The position numbers were made by a program, and so were the translations under genes. This document shows, in pieces, positions 10,630-21,360 of a stretch of 64,000 bases of DNA (the first letter of the stretch is position 1; the number at the start of each line of letters is the position of its first letter). This stretch comes from Ignelater luminosus. Lineage: Eukaryota; Arthropoda; Insecta; Coleoptera; Elateridae. Under the pieces are notes generated by a model. That model was not told the DNA's origin and searched no databases. It saw only the letters and a list, made by a program, of their open reading frames with translations. The DNA lies in NCBI GenBank assembly GCA_011009095.1, contig VTPC01090432.1, positions 124,001 to 188,000 of the forward strand, written 5' to 3'.

Positions 10630-11420
10630 GTTTAATTTGAAAGCGAGAAATCACTTGAAAGACCTTGACTTTGCTGAAGATCTTGCTCTACTTTAGACTA
10701 GGCGCAGTGATGGTCAGCAAAAACTTGATGAAGTGGATGCTAACGCAAAAACAGTCGGCTTAAACATCAATGTCAGCAAAACAAAAAGTATTACTATCGG
10801 AATTAACAGAGCAACGTTCACCCTAGAAGGTAACCCTATTGAGAATGTCGATAGTTTTACGTATCTTGGCAGCCAAATAACACTAGGTGACGGTGCGAGA
10901 AAGGACGTGGAACTCCGCATCAGTATTTGCCCAACTCAACAACATCTGGCGCTCAAACCGCCTCAGCCTGCAAACGAAGCTGCATGTGTTTAACACATGC
11001 GTTAAATCTGTGCTTCAATACGGTTGTGAGATTTGGTTAGTGGTCAGTACTATTACAAGAAAGCTTTAAGTATTTGTGAACCGGTGCTTTAAAAGGATTT
11101 GCAAGATATAATGGTCAAACGTCATCTCTAACCACGATTTCTACCAAAAGAATCAGCAAGAGCCGATCGACATTCAGATCCATCGAAGAAAATGGGGCTG
11201 GGTCGGTCACACTTTTAGTCGAGGAACCAATACAATATCCAGACAGGCTCTCGACTGGAATCCACAAGGTTCGAAGCGCTGCGGTGCACCCAGAAAGACA
11301 TGGAGTAGAAGTCTTAAGAACGAGATCGAAAGATTAGATGAAAGCTACACTTGAAAGAGGGTCAAAACAATGGCTGAAGAGAGAAGACTCTGAAAGAAAT
11401 TATTGTTGCCTTATGTGACT
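10630..11420 (+). pseudogene. Non-LTR reverse transcriptase, 3' part in sense orientation
   Basis: Starts close to L-K-D-L-D-F-A-E-D-L-A-L-L, the active-site F-A-D-D block with D to E at the first aspartate, and runs through N-V-S-K-T-K-S, F-T-Y-L-G-S-Q-I-T, then after a frame change F-A-Q-L-N-N-I-W-R-S, Q-Y-G-C-E-I-W, and the C-terminal W-G-W-V-G-H-T and G-A-P-R-K-T-W blocks. It continues the protein begun on the opposite strand at 10020-10612, with about 60-70 residues between the A-F-D and F-A-D-D blocks missing. Stops and shifts are present. Confidence 0.88.
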
Positions 11421-11429
11421 TGTAATATC

Positions 11430-14400
11430 ACGAAGAAGAAAAATGAAGAGAAGACAAAGATTTTTCTGTAACACACAAGTTTAATTCTACTCAATAATAA
11501 CATCAAAATTAAATAAACGACTTGTATAAAATAGCCAAAGGCAAGCTTAGGTCATTTGTTGAACTAAGTGAACAAATGCTTTTAAAGGTAAAAATATTAT
11601 TCAGGTTATCAAATAAACCCAAGCGTCTTAAAAAGTAATTAGTCTGCTCTGAGGCATTACTAATAAAAATAAAGTTTTCCACCAAAAGTAATAATTAAGT
11701 AATTCTTAAAAAGTCAAACAAAACTAATAAGATAAATAAATCAATTTAGCTCTGTAGCTTAAAATTGTTTCTGCTAATCTCAGTAAGTTTTATGTGGCTA
11801 CTCAACAGAATCTTGTTTGTTTGTTGGTTCTATAACAAGATTTAGTTTGACATTGACAAGATTCCACAAAAATAACCCTAAACCATCCCCATCGGTTTTT
11901 TATGCTAGTCAACCCGCAACAAGCTAACATTCCTATAACAATAAGAACTGAAACTTTTCACGGTTTATTAATTCATGGCAAATTTCGCTTTTAGTTTACG
12001 GAAGAATAGGAAGAAATGGAAACTTCCTAGCACTGCTTGGAGCAAACCAGACACTACATACAACCCACACTTGCATTTTTCATTTTGTATTGATTACAGC
12101 ATAAGCGTTTACTGTATTTTATTATAACAGACAACTACGACAAAGTGAGTACATTAGATCGGTACAACACGATAGCGACACCCTCCTTTGATTTTACTAA
12201 AACAATAGTAAACCGTTAGTTGTCCTGCATCAGTAATAACTCGTGTTGATTTTTAACAATTTATGCAAGCGATCGCATTATAATATTATCTTTAACCTGA
12301 TTTTAAGATGAAAAAGCTACGTAAATAGAGAATTAAATAAACTAGATACGAATATGCAAAGCTGTGTTGTTCCGTCGATTCTATGATGGATTCAAGGCTC
12401 GAAATTTGAAAGGTGATACTTTTGAATTGTCCAAGTAATATTTACTGCATTGGACTGGCTACCAAGAAACTGCCATAAATAATAAAGGCGGTCAAGCTAT
12501 TTAAAGTAGGGGTATGAAGTAAGCAGGGATAAAATAAAAAATTGAAAACTATATGAAAGATAATAGACTGTATCGACAGGAAAGAGATTTTGTATTTTTC
12601 ACGACGCTCGTTGCTAACTCATTTTAGCGAAGTGAGGCTTTTAATCATTTGCTGATTGTAACATTTAATTGTGCAACCCTATTGGCTTTTAAATTATAAA
12701 GTATTTTTACACAAATAAAACAGTAGGACGCATTTTTGTTCCATCAAATGAAATTCTTTTCTCTCTAAAATATTAAATTCCCTTTGTTCCTGATTTAAAT
12801 CTAGTATTTTAATTGGGTCGATGTACAATAGTAAATTGCAGCAAATCTTTGGAGTATTTACACGTAGCTTAATAACCATCCCTTGCATTTTAATGCGAAT
12901 AAATTATTGCTTTCCTTTGAACCACCCTAACATTAGTAATTCACTTAAGTGTAAACGACAGAACTTTAAAAAAGCTTTCGCCATTAACATCGGAATGAAT
13001 GAAATATTAAGTGTTAAGTTCTTTCCTTTGTTAGAAAATTTGCAATTTTCATATCAGCCACAAATATGTGGATTCATACAGAGCTTTTGGTTAGAAACCA
13101 CAGATTTTTACGGCAGCAAACTGAAAATGGTTAAATCCCAGTACATACCTACATATAGCGGCTTCATCTCAACTACTGAATTATATAGAATACACAACGC
13201 CATGTAGTAGCAGATTTTTGTTTTTAGACAAAATTGAACGCGGTTTTGCTCTCGTCGTTCAGTACACCTTGAAGTACGTACTCTCGCTTTATTTTCCCGT
13301 ACACGTCAATAATATTACCTGGGGGAAAATGCCTACGCTCTCATACAAAACAAAAACAACCAGCAACGTTGAGGAAAATTGAAACAAAAATTTCTTTAAA
13401 CCTTAAAATACATTTTCAGGAAGTTTTTATTTTTTTATATTGAAATGGATTTAAAGATTGAAAGTTGAAACAACAATGGGATTTGCTATTTTTCCGAAAA
13501 TAAAATGTGTGTATCATGATTTTAATTTAACGAAGAGCTTCGTTTTAATTATGATTGCTGAATAACGAAACTGTATGCATATCTCGTTTAAATTAAATTT
13601 TTCTGCTTAATAATTTTCAACAACATAATTTAGTTCCTTTCATAGAGCTCATGCGAACTTGTACGAGCACGAGAACTTACGGAGATGCGGAAATTGCGAA
13701 TATGCAGCCCAGCGCCTTCTTATCGTCTTATACCTATTGGTATAATACTCCACGTCAAAAAGAATCGTTTTCTTTCTTGATTTTTATATATATCTGATTA
13801 GGGGGAATGTAGAAGATACATGTCATATATAAAATACGTTTCTTATTTGATAAAAAACCTACCTTTCAACTAGAAAAGGTATACGAAAAGAATTGGAATT
13901 GGATCTGCGATTCCAAGATATTTATAGAACAGAATTGCGTACCGATATTGGTAAAATGAACTGACAAATTGAAAAGATGGATTTGAATGAAAGGAAGTTC
14001 TATCTTCAACGGGGCGCTACGGTCTGAAGATCTTAAAGCAAGGATTTGTTAGTTACAGTATCTTTCAGTGACACGTCTGTTTACTTAAAAGAGAAAACTT
14101 TTTGATGTCTCTTCCTTTTACTTGCATATTTTATTTCGTATATAATCATATTATGTTTCTCACATTAAATAAATATTTATTTTTTTCTTTACCTTTTTAT
14201 TTTTCGATATCGGCAGTTAACGTTCAACGTTTAGATTGAAATCAATACGTTCTCGGAAGTTTTAAATTTTTGCTTGAATAGGCGTGTTTATGTACTACAC
14301 CAAAACTTCTATTTACAGATATACATAAAAACCTCCCCAAATGTTTCGTTTGTAGAAAATTTATCTATTAACTTTCCTGTTGTGTAAGCGTCTTCGCTTC

Positions 14401-15900
14401 TTTCACTTTTTTAAATGCTTGTTTACACTTTTAAATAACCCCAGGGAAAATGACAACTTTTAATGTTTTTTATTTTGCTCTTTAGAATATCTAGTGGAAG
14501 TTAAAAAAACCTGTTAATTTCAAATAAAACCACTGAATTGACTTTTAGACGGTTTATTGAGGTAGAAATGTAAAAAACAGACTGTTGACAAGGTTTTCAT
14601 TTATTACAACGAATAAAAAGAAGTTTAATAGAAGAATAAATTTACGGAATATTTTTTATGTTTAAACAGTGAAAGAAACTAAATGAGTTTCTATGATAAA
14701 GAAAAAAATGTAAATCAACCACTTAGATATTTTTGGAATTACGTGTATTGTATTGTTTTAATTTTAAAAAACAATAATCCAGGCACTTGATAGGCAGCAT
14801 TAAACTTACCTTTTACTACCTTTTCCTTGATCCTAACATATTGTCTGTAAAAATCCAGTCAGTAAACTTACTGTTAGCTAAAATGGGAGTATCCTTGGTG
14901 ATTGCATTTAGCGGTGACGGTAAAGCCAGCAGAGAACTGGAAACCGGTTCAGTATTGGAATGGACCATTTCGTTTTTTGCACACATAATTTGAAAGCGTT
15001 GAAACTAATTTTGTTGGTTCATTAGTGTCTATAGATGGATCAGTAATTCAAACACCAAAAAAAAAAGTTTATTCTCGCGGTAACTACCAAGATATCTATT
15101 GGATGCGGTTAACTTGGAGATAGGTAAACTCCAACAACAGACTTAAGTACTCCCGTATTGGTGGTGGGTTGCCGTGCACTCGTAGCAAGAATGAGAGTAT
15201 TCCACGTGATTGCTTTCGTGTCCGGTAGTAGTGGTAAAGCCAAAGTCAGATCATGATTGCTTAGGCCAAATGCCTCTTTGATCATTGCAGGGAATAATTT
15301 ACAATAATTAAAAGAATTAACACTCGCTGAATTTGATATAAAGAAGGGGGTAGGTACACGATATATAACTTAGTCAGTCGTTGTCAAAGTCTCCCACCGG
15401 TTTCACCGCTCCACTCAACCACAAAGGCAACCATGCGGGTCAGACCCGCTTGGATACTAAACAGTTCTTTAAACAGAAGATCATTACCGGAAGGAAAAAA
15501 CTCAAAATGATAATTTCTGCACAGACATATCGTTTGCAGTATTGGAGCCTATTTTTATTTTCTTCTTTCAATATATTTCTCTTGTTATGTCCTACACTCT
15601 CTTTTTATCTTAACTTTTTCTTTCTTCATTTCCTTCTTTTCTCACTATTTTGGGTCGTCTCTGTTTTTATTTTCTACTGTTTTAAGTCGACCCACTTTTC
15701 TTTCTTCTTGCCACTTAAGCTTTTCTTTACTTTTTACATTTTTTCTCACTTTTACTCTTTTTTAATTTAAAGAACCCTATCCGATTTCCATAAGAGACTG
15801 GACCACGAATGGATATAAAATACATTGCGCTTATGATCGTCTACTAGTGTATCCGAAACGCCTAATTGACAAATACTTTTTCCCAAAAGCAGTTTACATG
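11430..15900. other. AT-rich stretch without recognised gene
   Basis: Mostly AT-rich sequence with short open frames only. A 128-codon frame at 12821-13207 is listed separately. Two similar stretches about 300 bp apart (14873-14930 and 15178-15243) form an imperfect direct repeat. A pyrimidine-rich run lies at about 15550-15770. No transposase or RT motif was found. Confidence 0.45.
12821..13207 (+). CDS. Unrecognised 128-codon open frame
   Basis: The longest open frame in this AT-rich stretch. The predicted peptide starts M-Y-N-S-K-L-Q-Q-I-F-G-V-F and has no signal peptide, membrane-segment pattern or motif I can name. Codon use is AT-rich like the surroundings. It may be a chance frame, a small exon fragment or a remnant of an unknown repeat. 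Confidence 0.12.
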   Translation: MYNSKLQQIFGVFTRSLITIPCILMRINYCFPLNHPNISNSLKCKRQNFKKAFAINIGMNEILSVKFFPLLENLQFSYQPQICGFIQSFWLETTDFYGSKLKMVKSQYIPTYSGFISTTELYRIHNAM

Positions 15901-15919
15901 CACATGGTACATCTTCTAT

Positions 15920-16660
15920 AGACAGTAGGCCAGGAAAGGTTTTTATATAACTCAGGTACCTGTGATCATCTTCTGTTTGTTCTTTTCATGCATCGTCTGC
16001 ATTTTCAAAAAGGATGGCCCATCAAGACGGGACTTTGACTATGATAACTAGTTTGGCAGTACCAGTACTAGAAAGGCCCTTATATACCTGAGGTACCAGC
16101 GATTGTATTTTGGTTTTCTTTCCCATGATTTGATTGTATCTTGGGCACGGATAGTCCAATCGAGGTGAGACTTGGCCTATGATGATCAGTTTAATAGTAC
16201 CATTACGGGAAGGAATCACCGTTTGTTTTTGTTTTTTTATGGCTCGTTTGTATAATTCCAAACGGATAGTCCGGTCGAGATGGGACTTTCCCTATGATAA
16301 CTAACTTCAGGTACCACCGATCGTGTTTTTTTCATGATTTGATTGTATCCGTGAAACGAATGGTTCAATCGACATGAAACTTTGGCTATGATGACCACTT
16401 TGATAGTATTAGTACTGGAAGGATTCTTATACACCTTAGGCATCAGTGATTTCTTTTTGTTTTTTTTTCATAATTTGTTTGTATCTTTGGAATGGATGGT
16501 TTAATCGAAATGGGACTTTCAATAGTATCATTATGAGAAAGGCTTCTATATATCTTAGGAACCAGCGATCGTTGTTCTTTTGTGATTGTATTGCATCTTT
16601 GGAACGGATGATCCTATTGAAATGGGATTTTGACCACGATAATAAGTTTGATAGTACCAA
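15920..16660. repeat. Degenerate tandem array, units about 95-135 bp
   Basis: About six units. Each contains, in order, a (G)GGACTTT.GCTATGAT segment, a GATAGTACCA.TACTAGAAAGG segment, a TTATATACCT.AGGTACCAGCGAT segment, a T-rich stretch with TTTTTTCATGATTTG, and a close resembling ACGGATGGTCCAATCGA. Unit starts are near 16030, 16167, 16282, 16376, 16512 and 16622. The last unit is cut at 16660 by the P-like element, and the sequence right of that element (19145-19159) continues the unit (GAAAAGGTTCTCATA against GAAAGGCTTCTATA). Confidence 0.85.
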
Positions 16661-16694
16661 CAGCGTATAGGGATTATGAAGTAAAGCAACTCTT
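16661..16694 (+). repeat. P-like element left terminal inverted repeat
   Basis: 34 bp, CAGCGTATAGGGATTATGAA followed by GTAAAGCAACTCTT. One mismatch to the right end. Confidence 0.88.
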
Positions 16695-16912
16695 AAAAAA
16701 GCGGGGAACTAGCTCGTAAACAAACCAGCAGGGTTGGAGGGTGGTTCGCGCTTGTAGAATAGATGTCACGACGGTCAAACGCAGCGCGATGTTACCGGCA
16801 TATAGTAACTGAGGTTAGACCTATATTAGACCAGTGTCGTACTCGTTATCCGTGCACGTTTTCATGGTTTTCATTCACTAATGTTCATTTAACGCTGGTG
16901 AATTTTTACAAA

Positions 16913-17262
16913 ATGTTTTTGAGGAGCATTTGTATGGTGACAGGGTGCCGTGCAAATAACGAAACGTTTAATGTAGATTTTTTTAAATTTCCCAAAAATA
17001 AACAAAGGTAAGGAACAAAAGTTTTGTTACTTCCAATTAATTATAATGATGTTGTATTGATATAATAAATATTGTAGATGTGAAGAATGGGCACGTGTAC
17101 CAAAATAACTTAGATGTGTTGGTGCAAACTTTATATTATAAGGTCTGCTCAGCACATTTTGAAGACAATCTCATTAAAGGCAGAAATAAGAAATATCTTG
17201 CTGCAAATGCGATACCAACAATAATAACCCAGCAAACAGCAGAACATTGTAGTAGTATTTAC
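16913..17262 (+). pseudogene. THAP-domain exons of the P-like transposase
   Basis: The THAP domain is a C2CH zinc-finger DNA-binding domain at the N-terminus of P-element transposases. From the ATG at 16913 the frame reads M-F-L-R-S-I-C-M-V-T-G-C, giving the first cysteine pair, then F-F-K-F-P-K-N-K-Q. A clean 70-bp intron follows (GTAAGG at 17008, ends TTGTAG at 17077). The splice joins R-C-E-E-W-A-R-V-P-K, supplying the expected W, and after a one-base shift the frame continues to V-C-S-A-H-F-E-D-N, the expected C-x2-H, and the terminal A-I-P-T-I (A-V-P-T-F-like) motif. The single indel near 17100 disables it. Translation from the upstream ATG at 16763 would only add unrelated residues. Confidence 0.85.
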
Positions 17263-17585
17263 TAATTCTACTCATCTAACGAAGACTGTTAAGTAATTCA
17301 TTATTTATACTTTTGAAATAATCACAAACATATATTTATATCATTACTAAAATTCATTAAATTGCAAGAAGGATATTGTAGTATCACAATTTAAGAATTT
17401 TTTAATACTTTAATTTTCTGTTTTATTATAGAGATAAACGATATTTCAAATGATATAATTTAAATGAAACAAGTTTAAAGCTATTTCTAAATTTAATAAA
17501 CAAACAGGTGTTGTTTGAAGTAAGATTATAATGTTTGCTTGTATTGATTCTGTTAATGTTTTCTTATAAATTTCATGTTTAACAG

Positions 17586-17968
17586 ATTCTGATGTGCATA
17601 TACAAGTATTACCTACAACAGAACCTCTTGATCGTATCCAAACCTCAAAAGTCATTGAGTGAGAGGACACCGAGAAAAAAAGCATTGCGGCTTAAGAATC
17701 GTTCATTACAACAAGTTCAGTCATTGAGGAAACAGCTGCAGATTGTTAATCAACCACTGCAAGATAAACTTAACAGTTGCAGATTTCAAGCTATTTATCG
17801 AGCCTCGCTTTCCAAAACATCTTGCAGTTTGTATATACCAACAACTAGTTTTTTTGAAAAAGAAAAGGCAGGGTAGAAGATATTGCATTGAATTTAAACA
17901 TTTTTGTTTAAAAGTGTATTTCTTAAGTCCAAAGTGTTATAGATTTCTATTATTATATGTACTCTGAA
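17586..17968 (+). pseudogene. P-like transposase, central segment
   Basis: After a probable acceptor (TTTAACAG at about 17584) comes D-S-D-V-H-I-Q-V-L-P, then after a frame change T-P-R-K-K-A-L-R-L-K-N-R-S-L-Q-Q, a basic, Leu/Gln-rich coiled-coil-like segment as found downstream of THAP in this family. At 17870-17930 in another frame is G-R-R-Y-C-I-E-F-K-H-F-C-L-K-V-Y-F-L-S-P-K, matching the conserved R-R-Y-S-x-E-x-K-x-F-A-L block of P transposases. Three frames are used, so the gene is broken. Nothing of the catalytic core follows. Confidence 0.78.
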
Positions 17969-18004
17969 TTAATTTAATGTGATTTACTTTATTATGTACA
18001 TAGG

Positions 18005-18420
18005 GTAGATAGTTTTTTAGCAGCATCAATATTTTTTGCAACGATTACAGTATCAGCAAAATCAATAATTGAGACAGGACAAATGTCTAAATCATTAAAT
18101 AGAACAAATCCATGTTTGTTGCTTACATCAGGTTCTGATTAAATAAAAATATTTATCTGTAATGATTTCGTTTTATTTATATGCAGATTATTAATTAGAT
18201 TTTGCAGTTTTAAAGGAATGGAAGATGATGTAATAATGTTCTTTAGGTGTTCATAACTAATTGAATCATATGCTTTCTCAACATCTAAGAATTATCAATG
18301 TCAAACTTTTTTATTTAATTTTGTTTTCTAAAGAATATTTTCAACAATAGCACTATTTATATGATTTTGATTTTTAAATTGAACATCCACAGAGAACAGA
18401 TCTGTCAAGACAAAACAGAA
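18005..18420 (-). pseudogene. Non-LTR reverse transcriptase fragment inside the P-like element
   Basis: On the minus strand, around 18290-18020, one reads F-L-D-V-E-K-A-Y-D-S-I and, further on, S-I-I-D-F-A-D-T-V-I-V-A-K: the A-F-D-type and F-A-D-D-type blocks of an RT with the second aspartate replaced by T. The spacing between the blocks (about 75 codons) is somewhat short for a non-LTR RT. Upstream at 18300-18400 the frame is broken by stops. It lies opposite to the P-like transposase and is either an insertion or a piece captured with an internal rearrangement. Confidence 0.75.
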
Positions 18421-19110
18421 TCTGAATTAGTTTCAACGGCTCTAACAAAGTATCAGAAATTCATGTATAATGTGTTTTGTGGGAAAGTAAGCCATTTCAA
18501 ATCATAGCAAGTTAATTATGTCAATGGGTATAAAAAATACAAATTGAAATTCAGCATAAATCATTCCCGAATTATTTAGTAATTAGTTTAGAAACATAAA
18601 ATATTTTCAACCTGTACAATAAGTTAATTATTATAGTTAGCAGTTTGTATCATATTGCATGTAATCTTGTCTTATTTTATTTAAATTTTGTAAAACAAGA
18701 GAAATAATATTAATGTAAATGTTGATAAAAAAACAATAGTTGTACATAATACATGTATAAATAAATAATTCTTTTATAAGTAATATGAAAACAACCAATT
18801 TATTTTTTTGATTTATTTCAATGTAACCATTGAAGATAGATATTTGTGTACAAGAACAATAATGTATCTAAAATGTATTGTGATAAATTTGATTTCTTTG
18901 GATATTTGTGCATGATTTACATCCTCTTCTTTAATTTAATAATAACAGAAAATGCAATGGTAGCCTTTCTAGTAATTCATAATGTCCATAAATAAATCTA
19001 CACACGCCACTGACATTAGCGTAGCGACATCTGTTCGAAATATCGGTACTACCCTCCTACTGTTACTTCAAGGTCATCGGTCGGCGTTTCAAAAGAACAA
19101 AGGATTTTCA

Positions 19111-19144
19111 AAGAGTTGGTTTACTTCATAATCCCTATACGCTG
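19111..19144 (-). repeat. P-like element right terminal inverted repeat
   Basis: The reverse complement begins CAGCGTATAGGGATTATGAA. It pairs with 16661-16694 with one mismatch. Confidence 0.88.
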
Positions 19145-19159
19145 GAAAAGGTTCTCATA

Positions 19160-20168
19160 CAGTGTGTCCAAGATAAGGATGCACAGCATGGGGATCTTGA
19201 AAACGGTAAGAGATACAGGATCAGTTAAATGAGATAAAAGTTGGCTATTTATAGAACCTTTTTGTTGACGTTTGCAAAATATAGATATCTTGGATAGTTT
19301 CAGAGATATTTAAAAAAAAGTATATTTTTCGATTTTCGTTATTATTTTTTCTTTCCTTTATTTGAAGAGATATAAGAAAACTAAAACCACTTTTCCATTG
19401 CCACTTTTTGTTCTCTATTAAAATACGCTAACAAAATTCCTGTACAACGTTTCGGTTTCGAGTAACCATTATCAACCTCATTTTTTTAAATAGGCGGAAA
19501 AACAATTGAAAATTGTTTTGGATAGCTCTTGTTGTCACGATTCTAGTGATGTAAACATGATAGGGTTATTTTGGTTTTAATTTTTTTGTGTTGAACGCTG
19601 CTGTGACCAATTGTAATAATTGCTGTTCATCTTCAAGATTTTGGTTAAGCACATGATTCTTGACATAACCCCAGAGGAAAGAAATCTAACGGTGTTAGAT
19701 CAGGTGATCGTGCAGGCCAGGATACTGCAGAATGCATTAATTTATAGCATAAGAAATCAAAATAACCCTATCATATTTACATCATTAGAATTGTAATAAC
19801 AACAGCTATCCAAAACAATTTTCAATTGTTTTTTTGCCTATTTAAAGAATGAGGTTGATAATGGTTACTCGAAACCAAAACGTTGTACAGGAATTTTGTT
19901 AGCGTATTTTAATAGAGAACAAAAAGTGGCAATGGGAAAGTAATTTTAGTTTTCCGATATCTCTTCAAATAAAGGAAAGAAAAAATAATAACGAAAATCG
20001 AGAAATCTACTTTTTTAAATATCTCTGAAACTATCCAATATACCTAGATTTTGCAAACGCCAACAAAAAGCTCCTATAAATAGCCAACTTTTATTTCATT
20101 TAACCGATCTTGTATCTCTTACCATTTCCAAGATCCCCATGCTGTGCATCCTTATCTTGGACACACTG
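19160..20168. mobile_element. Hairpin-type mariner/Tc1 element with arms of about 415 bp
   Basis: The element is 1009 bp, flanked by TA (19158-19159 and 20169-20170). The ends CAGTGTGTCCAAGATAAGGA are identical inverted, and the inverted match continues almost to the centre: left arm about 19160-19577, right arm about 19757-20168, with roughly 90 percent identity by eye. The remaining loop of about 180 bp holds a piece of a mariner-type transposase. TA duplications and the transposase relic place it in the Tc1/mariner superfamily. A transcript through it would form a long double-stranded hairpin. Confidence 0.88.
19600..19722 (-). pseudogene. mariner-type transposase fragment in the hairpin loop
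   Basis: Reading 19722 downward gives W-P-A-R-S-P-D-L-T-P-L-D-F-F and, after a one-base shift, the W-G-Y-V-K-N-H-V-type continuation. This is the third catalytic aspartate block of mariner-like transposases. A further stretch to about 19600 (E-D-E-Q-Q-L-L-Q-L-V-T-A-A-F) fits the C-terminal helix. Only about 40 residues survive between the two long arms. Confidence 0.8.
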
Positions 20169-20329
20169 TATATCCCAAGTGCTTTTTATAGTTTATTTTA
20201 TTTCTTTGTTTTTAGTGGTAAGGTTTCTAAGCACAAAATAATTAATAATATTTCTTGTTTTTAATCTGGTCCCGCTAACAGAGCAAATTTCAAATCATCA
20301 GTCTTACTTTTGGGTCGTAACTGTAAGGT

Positions 20330-21360
20330 AAATTAGCATCTGAGGAAAGGGTAGATCGTACAATTTAGAAGCAAGCATTGTTCGTTTTGGGTGGTCTCGT
20401 GGTAGAGCTCGAGCCCGAAGTCTTGTAGTCATGAAGGGCATGATAGTTGTGCTATGCTGTGCTGCTGGTTGAGGCTTTCGGGATGTCACGACGCGGCTCA
20501 GTGACGGTTTCTCGTTGTTGGTGTGAAGAAGCACTGGTTAAGTTGAGGTAGTGGTATTGTAGATGATGTGTTATGTTGTTTATGTTGTAATATGGTCTGC
20601 GCTTGTGGATGGATACTGTTTCAGCATTTATATTTACCACTAAGAAAAATCATGGTAAAGTCTTAGTAAGGACAGTCGGCTTAGGGATATTGCATGGACC
20701 TCCCGAATACAACAGTAGCGCGAATCGTTAACTACGTCGCTTGGTAGTCTTGGGGAGGAAGTGAATGATGCTTTTACACAAAAGTGCTGTCAAGGGGATA
20801 ACATGCCCGTTATGTAGCGTCAGAAGTTGAAGGCTGTCGCGGAGTTCGATGTGAAAACGGAGGGTTCGTAATGGATCTGCTAGGACAGAATTCAGTTTGA
20901 TGATTAAAGGTGTCTTTCAAGATTTATTTGCCAATATGCTTTTAAAACCTTTGTTTATAATGAGTTTCAAGCTGGGTTAGTCCGTGGTTTGTCGAATTTT
21001 GTGGATCACGACGACTGTTATCCTTTTCGAAACGCTGGGAAAATATCCGCAACAGAGATAATTGAGACTGAGAATAAGGAGCGCAATAGCGTCGGGTGGT
21101 AGGTGACAGAGCGTTTTCTGGTAAGGATATCATGCCCGAAAGGTTAGCGGTTCCGTAGGGGGAAGGTGAAGGCGAAGAGCGATGTATTGATTCAAGCGAA
21201 AGTCATAGTTGACGTTGCAAAGTGCTTGGGAATCAAACAAGAAGTTATGCAGCGGTTGGTCGACTACTTTGTGGGCGTCGGGGAAGGCTTGCCTTATTGT
21301 AGAGGTTAGCAGAGAAGGTGTGCTTTGCTCAGCGTGATCACAAATACTAATATGTGTAAT
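20330..21360 (-). pseudogene. jockey-type retrotransposon relic (RT N-terminal side) with unassigned tail
   Basis: The patch is visibly GC-richer than its surroundings. From 21360 down, one minus frame is open for more than 70 codons, then has a TGA, then continues L-P-P-D-A-I-A-L-L-I-L, G-Y-F-P-S-V-S-K-R-I-T-V-V-V-I-H-K, which fits the block before the first RT motif in jockey-like elements (G-Y-F-P-x-x-W-K-x-A-x-V-V-x-I-x-K). Below about 20940 the frames change, and a second open run (20880-20735, with L-H-N-G-H-V-I-P-L-T-A-L-L) could not be assigned. It may be another part of the same element or a different repeat. Confidence 0.55.

Larger units (their letters stand above)
16661..19144 (+). 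mobile_element. P-like DNA transposon, internally degraded
   Basis: The element is 2484 bp with terminal inverted repeats of 34 bp that agree at 33 positions. Both begin CAGCGTATAGGGATTATGAA (16661 rightward, 19144 leftward). Inside lie a THAP-domain exon pair and a central P-transposase segment in the same orientation, followed by an antisense RT fragment. The catalytic and GTP-binding parts of a P transposase are not visible, so it can only be non-autonomous. A matching 8-bp target duplication was not found (AGTACCAA on the left, GAAAAGGT on the right). It is inserted within the tandem array. Confidence 0.8.

Noticed and set aside
15381..15770. 129-codon plus-strand frame with many Phe/Leu residues, resembling a membrane protein
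   Set aside because: The hydrophobic part comes from a pyrimidine-rich tract (about 15550-15770), which gives Phe/Leu/Ser runs by chance. No start context or family support.
16653..19152. 8-bp target duplication expected for a P element
   Set aside because: Flanking octamers AGTACCAA and GAAAAGGT do not match, so the duplication is lost or the ends are misplaced by a few bases.
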